Source of the DNA: AG2 sp036493735
Lineage (GTDB): Bacteria; Gemmatimonadota; Gemmatimonadetes; Gemmatimonadales; Gemmatimonadaceae
Assembly: GCA_036493735.1 (NCBI GenBank)
Contig: DASXPH010000024.1
Location: forward strand, 62,001-126,000
Direction of reading: 5' to 3'
Length of the DNA: 64,000 bases
Below, piece after piece: positions 39,707 to 46,019 of the stretch; within the stretch, counting starts at the first letter, position 1; each line of letters begins with the position of its first letter. The notes under the pieces were generated by a model that was not told the DNA's origin, searched no databases, and saw only the letters and a program-made list of their open reading frames with translations. Made by a program: the position numbers and the translations under genes.

Positions 39707-40123
39707 TCACCGCGAGACGACCTGGATGGCGCCAGCGCTATGTCCGGTTCCCCATTTCGTCGTCGCCTCGGACGCGCTGAAATAGCGGATCTCGCTTATA
39801 TCGGCCGTCGATAGCTGCCGAAGCTGTTCGGAGCCGCCGAGTCGATTCTCGTTGAGATACACGACGAGATCGACCGCTTCGATGTTGTTGGCGGTGCCAA
39901 CGGGGGCGCCGTGAACCGCACCCCGCGTTCGCAGGAAATTCGGGCGCAGCTTCTGAATTACATCGTACGCGTTCGTCGCCCCGCTGGTCGTGATTTCCTC
40001 GCCCGAGATCACGTTTGTACTCTGCCGGGCTGGCGCGGAGGCGCCACCGGACGCGCCGCCGGAGGCGCACCCGACCGCAAGGAATAGCGACGCCGTGGCG
40101 AACCATCGACGCGAGGACTGCAT
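39707..40123 (-). CDS. TonB-plug-like lipoprotein (second of two paralogues)
   Basis: Protein of 138 residues with signal MQSSRRWFATASLFLAVGC (lipobox AVGC). The plug-like core is AYDVIQKLRPNFLRTRGAVHG...VDLVVYLNENRLGGSEQLRQLSTADISEIRYFSASEATTKWGTGHSAGAIQVVSR. Paralogue of the gene 56 bp downstream; RPNFL, NRLGG/TRMGG, SDVKEI/ADISEI and FGTGHG/WGTGHS are shared. A longer Arg-rich opening toward 40294 is rejected because it would precede the signal peptide. Confidence 0.75.
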   Translation of the reverse strand: MQSSRRWFATASLFLAVGCASGGASGGASAPARQSTNVISGEEITTSGATNAYDVIQKLRPNFLRTRGAVHGAPVGTANNIEAVDLVVYLNENRLGGSEQLRQLSTADISEIRYFSASEATTKWGTGHSAGAIQVVSR

Positions 40124-40247
40124 GGCACCTCCGTGGCTGAACGGCCAGTGACGTCTGCGAGATACCAATTCTGGAATGGGTCCATCGGCCCGGCAAGTGC
40201 GGCGACGAGCCGGCGCCGCTACAGCCGAGCGCCGGCTCGATTCCCGT

Positions 40248-42368
40248 TCAGTGCACCGCGGCCTCTTCTTCCTTCTCCTTCGACGCCTCATCAATGACCC
40301 GCTGCGCCACCTCGTGAGGCACTTCTTCGTAACCCTTGAAGCGCTTGGTGAACGTCGCCCGTCCCTGAGTCATCGACTGCAGGGTGCCGGCGTAGCTATG
40401 CAGCTCGGCCTCGGGGACAATCGCTCGCACCCGCGTACCACTGCTTGTGGTTGCCGAATCGATCGCCTCGGTCCCGAGAATGTGCCCGCGCCGTGACGAC
40501 AGATCGCCGAGTACGTCGCCCATGTACTCGTCAGGCGTCAACACGTCGATCTCGGCGAGCGGCTCGAGCAGCACGGGTTTGCATTTGGGCGCGACCGTCT
40601 TGAAGGCCTGAATGCCGGCCATCTTGAACGATTGCTCATTCGAGTCGACCGTGTGGAACGAGCCGTCGTACAGCTCGACCTTGAAGTCGACGAGTGGATA
40701 GCCGGCGAGCACGCCGCGCACCGATGCCTCCTGAACTCCCTTGTCCACGGCAGGGATGTACTGACGAGGAATCACGCCCCCGACGATCTTGTCGATGAAC
40801 TCGTATCCCGCGCCGCGCGGCGCCGGGTGAATCCGCACCCAGCAATCGCCAAACTGGCCGCGACCGCCGGTTTGTTTCTTGTGCTTGCCCTGCCCCTCCC
40901 CGCGGCCCTTGATCGTTTCTCGATAGGCGATCTTCGGTCGCGTCATCTGCGCCTGGACGCCGTACTTGCGCCGGAGCTTCGCCATCGAGATCTCGAGGTG
41001 ACGTTCGCCGACACCGGAGACGATCGTCTCGTGCGTCTCCGAGTTGTAGTGCGTCTGGAAGGTGGGATCTTCCTCGTGAAGCTTGTGCAAGCCGGCCTGG
41101 AGCTTCTCTTCGTCCGCGCGCGCGGCGGCATGCACCGCCAGCTCGATGATCGGCTCGGGGAAGGCGATCAGTGGCAGACGCACCGGATGCTCGCGCGTCG
41201 AGAGTGTGTCGTTCGTGTGGGTGCTCCTGAGCTTCGCGACGCACCCGATGTCACCGGCGCAGAGGCGATTCACTTCGAGTCGTTCCTTGCCCTGCGCCAC
41301 CGAGAGATGATTGAGCTTCTCTGGTGTGTCACGCGTGGCATTGAAAACTTCCTGACCATTCACGATGCAGCCGGAGAAAATACGGAAGAAGCTCACGTCA
41401 CCGACGTGCGGCTCCGACATCGTCTTGAAGACCTGCGCGCTGAATGACTTCGTGTCGTCGGCGTGGATCTCCACCGTCGCGTTACCCTCCGCTCCCTTGA
41501 ACGCGTGGACTTCCTCCATCTCGAACGCGTTGGGCAGCAGCTCGACGACGGTGTTGAGCACTGCCTGAACACCGTAATTGAGCTCGCTGGACACACAGAA
41601 GAGCGGGAAGAGCTCCATTCTCTTCATTGCCTCCTTCATTCCCGCGATCGCCTCGTCGCGGCCGATCTCCCCGCCCTCGAGATATCGCTCGAGCAGTGAA
41701 TCGTCGGTGGACGAGATGGACTCGATCAGCTCCTGGTAATAGCGATCGAACTGCGTGCGATAGTCCGCGGGGATGTCGACTTCCTGGAACTCACCATTCT
41801 TCGATCCATGCTTGAAGAGGAGTGCCTTCTTCGTGAAGAGGTTGATCACGCCGTGGAAGTCGGGGCCTTCGCCGAGCGGCACTTCCACCGGTATGACCTT
41901 CGACGTCAACCGAGTCTTGATCTGCTGATAGATGCGATCGAAGTCGGCGTGTTCCTTATCCATCATGGAGACGACGAAGAGCACTGGATCGCGGCGCTTC
42001 ACCGCTTCGCCGAACATGCGCTCGGTTCCGACCTCGACGCCGCTGCTTGCACTGACGACACAGAGGGCGCCGTCGGCAGCGGCGAGTCCGGCGCATGAGT
42101 CTCCCTGGAAATCCAGAAATCCGGGCGTGTCGATGATGTTGATCTTCGTACCGAGCCATTCCGCGTACGCTACGCCGAGATTGATGGAGTAACCACGCTC
42201 GATCTCTTCGGGCGCTGTGTCGGTGAGTGAGGTTCCATCCTTCACTGCGCCGTGACGCTTGCTACTACCTGACACGAAGGCGAGCGCATCGACCAGACTG
42301 GTCTTGCCGCTCGCCCCGTGTCCCACCACCGCGATGTTTCGGATCTCCGAGCCCTTGTACTCCCTCAT
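40248..42368 (-). CDS. EF-G-like translational GTPase
   Basis: Protein of 706 residues with the five EF-G domains. The P-loop is GHGASGKTS (16-24) and G3 is DTPGF (80-84). Domain II lies around 300-400, domains III-V include YNSETHETIVSGVGERHLEISMAKLRRKYGV, and domain IV has RGQFGDCWVRIHPA. The G4 position that normally reads NKxD is SMMD (134-137), so guanine recognition is altered. This looks like an EF-G paralogue rather than housekeeping fusA, which usually lies in the str operon. AGGAG is eight bases before the ATG at 42368. A longer opening to 42428 is not favoured. Confidence 0.85.
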   Translation of the reverse strand: MREYKGSEIRNIAVVGHGASGKTSLVDALAFVSGSSKRHGAVKDGTSLTDTAPEEIERGYSINLGVAYAEWLGTKINIIDTPGFLDFQGDSCAGLAAADGALCVVSASSGVEVGTERMFGEAVKRRDPVLFVVSMMDKEHADFDRIYQQIKTRLTSKVIPVEVPLGEGPDFHGVINLFTKKALLFKHGSKNGEFQEVDIPADYRTQFDRYYQELIESISSTDDSLLERYLEGGEIGRDEAIAGMKEAMKRMELFPLFCVSSELNYGVQAVLNTVVELLPNAFEMEEVHAFKGAEGNATVEIHADDTKSFSAQVFKTMSEPHVGDVSFFRIFSGCIVNGQEVFNATRDTPEKLNHLSVAQGKERLEVNRLCAGDIGCVAKLRSTHTNDTLSTREHPVRLPLIAFPEPIIELAVHAAARADEEKLQAGLHKLHEEDPTFQTHYNSETHETIVSGVGERHLEISMAKLRRKYGVQAQMTRPKIAYRETIKGRGEGQGKHKKQTGGRGQFGDCWVRIHPAPRGAGYEFIDKIVGGVIPRQYIPAVDKGVQEASVRGVLAGYPLVDFKVELYDGSFHTVDSNEQSFKMAGIQAFKTVAPKCKPVLLEPLAEIDVLTPDEYMGDVLGDLSSRRGHILGTEAIDSATTSSGTRVRAIVPEAELHSYAGTLQSMTQGRATFTKRFKGYEEVPHEVAQRVIDEASKEKEEEAAVH

Positions 42369-42388
42369 GAGTCGCGCTCCTTCAGCCC

Positions 42389-42637
42389 CTAGCTGAGTGA
42401 ACCGATCTTGGGCGCGGCCCCGAGCCACGCCCGGAGAGCTTGGTCTCCGGTCTCGTCCTCCCGCTGAGCGTCTTCAATTGCGAGGGCGCGCCTCGATTGT
42501 CGCGCGTCGCTGATGCATGTGAAGACAACGGCGCTGGCCGTATATACGGCGCTCCACAATCGGCCCGCGTCGTCGCTGAAGACGCGGCCGTCGATCGGAG
42601 GTTGCTTGGCCGGTCGGCGTGTGAACTGCCGTGACAT
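42389..42637 (-). CDS. Small conserved-looking hypothetical protein
   Basis: Protein of 82 residues starting MSRQFTRRPAKQPPIDGRVF. The segment GRVFSDDAGRLWSAVYTASAVVFTCISDARQSRRALAIED has balanced, protein-like composition with an alternating hydrophobic pattern, unlike the overlapping frames. No family recognised. It ends 20 bp before the EF-G-like start on the same strand. GGGAG lies just before the ATG. Probably soluble. Confidence 0.55.
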   Translation of the reverse strand: MSRQFTRRPAKQPPIDGRVFSDDAGRLWSAVYTASAVVFTCISDARQSRRALAIEDAQREDETGDQALRAWLGAAPKIGSLS

Positions 42638-42645
42638 GCTCTCCC

Positions 42646-42711
42646 AATTGGTGACTGGTGCGCGGGTGATTGGACCACTCTCGACCGCCAAATCACGACC
42701 AACCAATCACT
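42646..42711. repeat. Weak inverted heptad arrays
   Basis: Left AATTGGT GACTGGT GCGCGGG TGATTGG (42646-42673) and right AATCACG ACCAACC AATCACTG (42690-42711). The units are more decayed than at other loci. It lies upstream of the small gene at 42389-42637. Confidence 0.55.
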
Positions 42712-42769
42712 GCCCTTTGGATAGGCTCGCGTTCGAAGCGAGATGCGTCAAGAGGGAACCGCGGACTCA

Positions 42770-42890
42770 GCGGGTGGAGGGTTGTGGGTTGCGGGTAGCG
42801 GGTAGCGGGTTGGTTTAGAAAAGAAAAAGGCCGACGGCAAGGCCGTCGGCCGATTCCATTTCCTCACCCTCTAGGCAACCCGCTACCCAG
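42770..42890. repeat. Inverted heptad arrays around a terminator
   Basis: Left units GCGGGTG GAGGGTT GTGGGTT GCGGGTA GCGGGTA GCGGGTT (42770-42811). Right units CAACCCG CTACCCA (42877-42890) end next to the stop codon (42892-42894) of the minus-strand gene. The terminator of that gene lies between them. Confidence 0.8.
42815..42851 (-). terminator. Intrinsic terminator, minus strand
   Basis: Read on the minus strand: GGCCGACGGCCTTGCCGTCGGCC then CTTTTTCTTTTCTAAA. The stem is 42829-42851 with a T-rich tract at 42815-42828. It ends the gene at 42892-43467. Confidence 0.9.
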
Positions 42891-42891
42891 T

Positions 42892-43467
42892 TCAGTCGCC
42901 TTCGCTTTCGAAAGTGAGGCCCTCGGCTTCACGCATCCGATCGAGCATCGTCTCCAGTGGAGCGAACACTGGGGCAGTAAGCCCCACGATCGGACCGATC
43001 GAGACCGTGATCGCTCGGCGAGCGCCCTCCGGCCAATCGGGCATCGACAGGCCAGCGACGAGCCGACGGATGAGCTGACCGCACTCCGCCAGCAACCGAC
43101 CGGCAGTGGAGTGCAGGATCTCCAACGGGATCTCGAGGTCGCGTGTCATCAGCTGACCAGTCGTGGCATCGCGCCAGGCCGCATCACCGATCGCGCCTCG
43201 TTCCGGCCAGACGCCGAGATGACGGATCGCTTCGAAGCTCGCTTCGCTCGATCGATGGCATTCAACCGCAGCCGCGAGCGCGAGCGCGAGCGACTCTGGG
43301 CTGGGCGCTCCATACAGAGTCACGATGTCGCGCGATGAACGCTCCGCAGACGCGAGCGGAGACGGCATCGAATTCACGTGCGCGAGCACCGGCGAGTGAT
43401 CAGGGTTTTCCTCGAGCATGACGAGAACGTCCATGCCCTCCTCCTGAAGATGATACTGCTCCGTCAT
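42892..43467 (-). CDS. Hypothetical soluble protein
   Basis: Protein of 191 residues starting MTEQYHLQEEGMDVLVMLEENPDHSP. GGAGG lies eight bases upstream of the ATG at 43467. The protein is helical with a central segment SLALALAAAVECHRSSEASFEAIRHLGVWPERGAIGDAAWRDATTGQLMTRDLEIPLEIL. It ends acidic. No family, signal or membrane helix was recognised. It has its own terminator; no partner gene is close. Confidence 0.7.
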   Translation of the reverse strand: MTEQYHLQEEGMDVLVMLEENPDHSPVLAHVNSMPSPLASAERSSRDIVTLYGAPSPESLALALAAAVECHRSSEASFEAIRHLGVWPERGAIGDAAWRDATTGQLMTRDLEIPLEILHSTAGRLLAECGQLIRRLVAGLSMPDWPEGARRAITVSIGPIVGLTAPVFAPLETMLDRMREAEGLTFESEGD

Positions 43468-43656
43468 CGCATTTCCTCCCGTCCCCACACTGCCTCACGA
43501 CTCCACACAGCATTGCGAGTCTCTGGCGCGCGAGCAGAGCGCGACACCAGATCGAACCCGCTCACATCAGCGATGTTCCAGTGAAACTGTCGATGACACG
43601 TTCGTAGTCACATCGCCGTTGCAACTTTGTCACGTCGCAACGAGCGACCAACTCTT

Positions 43657-44085
43657 TTACAGGGAGGAAGGGGCAAAGCGCATGCCGATCGGCAGCGTTA
43701 TGGCGATGACCACGCCGAGGGTGACCAGATTGCCCGGGGTGAGCGCTAGGGCGATCGAGCCGCCGAAGGTGCGGGCGACGATGAACGCGATGGCCGCCGC
43801 GGCGGCACCGATCGCGATCGCCCATGCGAACCGATTGTCGCCGGACTTGCCTATCAACGCGGCGTAGAGAACGCCGCAGGCGAGCATCAGCGCGACGTGA
43901 ACGACGAAACCAACCAGAGCGGCGGCGCGCGGCGTGCTCGTCATGGCGCCCGCCACTCCTCCGATCGCTTCGAATACCCGCGTCGGACGCCCGAGGCGAA
44001 TGCCGTAGCCGATCAGCATGCCCGCGGTTGCACCGGCGGGAATGCTTCCGGCCGTGATGCCCGTTACTAGTCGCGTACGTTGCAC
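43657..44085 (-). CDS. Small integral membrane protein
   Basis: Protein of 142 residues with four hydrophobic segments: VTGITAGSIPAGATAGMLIGYGIRL, AALVGFVVHVALMLACGVLYAALIG, FAWAIAIGAAAAAIAFIVARTFGG and LVTLGVVIAITLPIGMRF. No transporter family recognised. The start is uncertain: GTG at 44085 is used, and a TTG at 44097 would add four residues. It is divergent from the OmpR-type regulator. Confidence 0.7.
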   Translation of the reverse strand: MQRTRLVTGITAGSIPAGATAGMLIGYGIRLGRPTRVFEAIGGVAGAMTSTPRAAALVGFVVHVALMLACGVLYAALIGKSGDNRFAWAIAIGAAAAAIAFIVARTFGGSIALALTPGNLVTLGVVIAITLPIGMRFAPSSL

Positions 44086-44301
44086 GACACAAAACAAGTC
44101 GGCGTTCAGCGTCCGCTCAAGAGCGATACATCCGTCGTTTGCAGGCGGCGAGCTGTTTCCGGTGAAACGCGAGAGTCCTTTCGACGCGTGTCCGCGGGGA
44201 GGAAAGCGTGTCGGAAGGAACGCTCGTCGAAAATGGGGTTAGCAGCGATTGTCATGGGTGCCCTTGCCGCGGCCCGCGGGTCAACTAAACTTGGCGCGCG
44301 A

Positions 44302-45015
44302 ATGTTTGCCGTTGTCGAAGCTTCCAAAATTCTCATCATCGAGGACAGCGCCGAGGTTGTCTCATTGCTCGAGCGTGTTCTCGGTGAGCAGGGCTATGAT
44401 GTGACGTCGGCCACCGATGGCAATCTCGGTCTCGCGCGCGCGATCGATCAGCCGCCGGACCTGGTGATCCTCGACATCGGCCTTCCGGGACGCGACGGAT
44501 TGCAAGTCGCCGCGGAGCTGCGTCGTCGAGGCATTATGGCGCCCGTGCTGATGCTCACAGCGCGTGGTGCCGTCGCCGACCGTCTCTCCGGATTCGAGGC
44601 CGGCGCCGACGATTATCTGGGCAAGCCATTCGACGCCGAGGAGCTGATCGCACGTGTGCGGGCCCTGTTGCGACGCTCATCGCTGCGTGTCCGCGCCGCG
44701 CAGCTCAGGGTGGGGGACGTCGTGCTCGATCCACTCACGCGCGAGGCCTGGCGAGCGGGCGTCTCCATCGCGCTCAGCCCACGCGAGTTCGCGCTGCTCG
44801 AGTACCTGATGCGCAATCCTGGTCGGACGCTCACGCGTGGCGCAATTGTCGCCCAGGTATGGAAGCAGGGTCCGGAGGACCCTGACGCCACGAACATCGT
44901 CGACGTGTACATGGCCTATCTGCGCAAGAAGCTCGACGTGAAGAATCGCTCGACGATGATTCACACGATTCGCGGTGTCGGCTACGTCTTCCGCGCCGCG
45001 GACGAGGACGAATGA
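44302..45015 (+). CDS. OmpR-family response regulator
   Basis: Two-domain regulator of 237 residues. In the receiver domain, ILIIEDS carries the acidic pair, VILDIGLPGRDG the phospho-acceptor Asp (about 59) and LGKPF the switch lysine. The C-terminal winged helix shows REFALLEYLMRNPGRTLTRGAIVAQVWKQ and VDVYMAYLRKKLD...IHTIRGVGYVF. No histidine kinase adjoins, so it is an orphan; the HisKA-only protein at 56637 is one conceivable partner. Earlier in-frame starts (for example ATG 44254) would add a short tail. Confidence 0.93.
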   Translation: MFAVVEASKILIIEDSAEVVSLLERVLGEQGYDVTSATDGNLGLARAIDQPPDLVILDIGLPGRDGLQVAAELRRRGIMAPVLMLTARGAVADRLSGFEAGADDYLGKPFDAEELIARVRALLRRSSLRVRAAQLRVGDVVLDPLTREAWRAGVSIALSPREFALLEYLMRNPGRTLTRGAIVAQVWKQGPEDPDATNIVDVYMAYLRKKLDVKNRSTMIHTIRGVGYVFRAADEDE

Positions 45016-45016
45016 A

Positions 45017-45048
45017 GAACGGGGCGCCGCAGCAGCGGCGCCCCGTTC
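45017..45048. terminator. Strong hairpin between convergent genes
   Basis: GAACGGGGCGCCGC, loop AGCA, GCGGCGCCCCGTTC: a perfect 14-bp stem between the regulator stop (45015) and the convergent lipoprotein stop (45071). T-tracts are weak on both sides. Confidence 0.75.
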
Positions 45049-45070
45049 TGATCAGGATCAACAATCGAGC

Positions 45071-45880
45071 TTACTGCTGCGGCACGCTCGAAATGGTGTC
45101 GGTGGAAGTCGAATCGTTAGGTGTCACGACCACCGAGAAGGTAACCGTGCCGCCGAGCGTGAGCGCCGATGTGCCGACGTTGTCTCCGAGGCCAGTCGGA
45201 TCGGCGACACAAGTGTTGTCAGCCGCCGGATCGCACGTCCTACCAGAGAACACGATATAGCCGCTGAAGTGCTTGACCCGACGCCACACGACACCCGTGC
45301 GAAGATCCACGTGCGTGACCATGGTGAGGTCGCCCGTAGACTGCACTTCGTCGATGTGCGACGAGGTGCCGGTCGGTACGTACAGGATCGCGAAGTTCTG
45401 GAAGAACGGTGAAGTTGGAGAGAGCTGACGAATCGAGGAGCTCGTGAGCAATCCGCCGTAAGCGCTCGTCTGGATCACCGCCCAACCGGCGCTCGGCCGG
45501 AAGCGAATATCCGGTTGGAAATCGACGCTCACGTCCTGGCCGTGCCGCTGTGCGATGACCTGCACCGTGATGCTGCGGTTCGCCGGTTTGCAATCGTCGT
45601 CCCAGTGCTTCGCACCGTACTTCGCAATGGCGGGATCGCAGACGGCACCGGCGGGAATCATGACGTCGAAATCGCCGACGTGATAAGTGCCGCCGTTAGG
45701 CGAAAGCTCGATCGTTCCGAGCAGCGTGCGGTTCTGATTGAATCCGCTCTTGGAATCCAGCGGGGACGCGGAAGCGGACAGCGAGTTCGAATTGCGAGCC
45801 GGGGCCACGGTTGAGTCTCGGCACGCGACAGCAAGCGCCGCTGCTGCACCCACGAGCAGGGGAATGGTGTTACGTCGCAT
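45071..45880 (-). CDS. Lipoprotein, possible ZU5-like module
   Basis: Protein of 269 residues with lipobox AVAC after MRRNTIPLLVGAAAALAV. The mature part is beta-rich: TIELSPNGGTYHVGDFDVMIPAGAVCDPA resembles the start of ZU5-type or related beta-sandwich domains. Two cysteines in the early part (CDPA, DDDCKP) and two later (RTCDPAADNTCV) could form disulfides. The Ser/Thr-rich C-terminus is unordered. Outer-membrane or periplasmic exposure is inferred. It faces the OmpR regulator gene tail to tail. Confidence 0.7.
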   Translation of the reverse strand: MRRNTIPLLVGAAAALAVACRDSTVAPARNSNSLSASASPLDSKSGFNQNRTLLGTIELSPNGGTYHVGDFDVMIPAGAVCDPAIAKYGAKHWDDDCKPANRSITVQVIAQRHGQDVSVDFQPDIRFRPSAGWAVIQTSAYGGLLTSSSIRQLSPTSPFFQNFAILYVPTGTSSHIDEVQSTGDLTMVTHVDLRTGVVWRRVKHFSGYIVFSGRTCDPAADNTCVADPTGLGDNVGTSALTLGGTVTFSVVVTPNDSTSTDTISSVPQQ

Positions 45881-46019
45881 AGTCGTCGTCGACCAGTGTG
45901 GGTAAGGGCCCGCCCGCGAAGCAACAACGGGCGATGGCGGACCGAGGCGCCGGCATCGACACCAACCTAAGTCGTAGCGCTAAGGTCCGCCAGACCGAGT
46001 GTTGCCGCCGTGAGGTGTG

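Noticed and set aside
43562..44092. A 176-codon minus-strand frame overlapping the small membrane protein gene
   Set aside because: Arg/His-rich product without hydrophobic segments; the overlapping frame gives four clear membrane helices.
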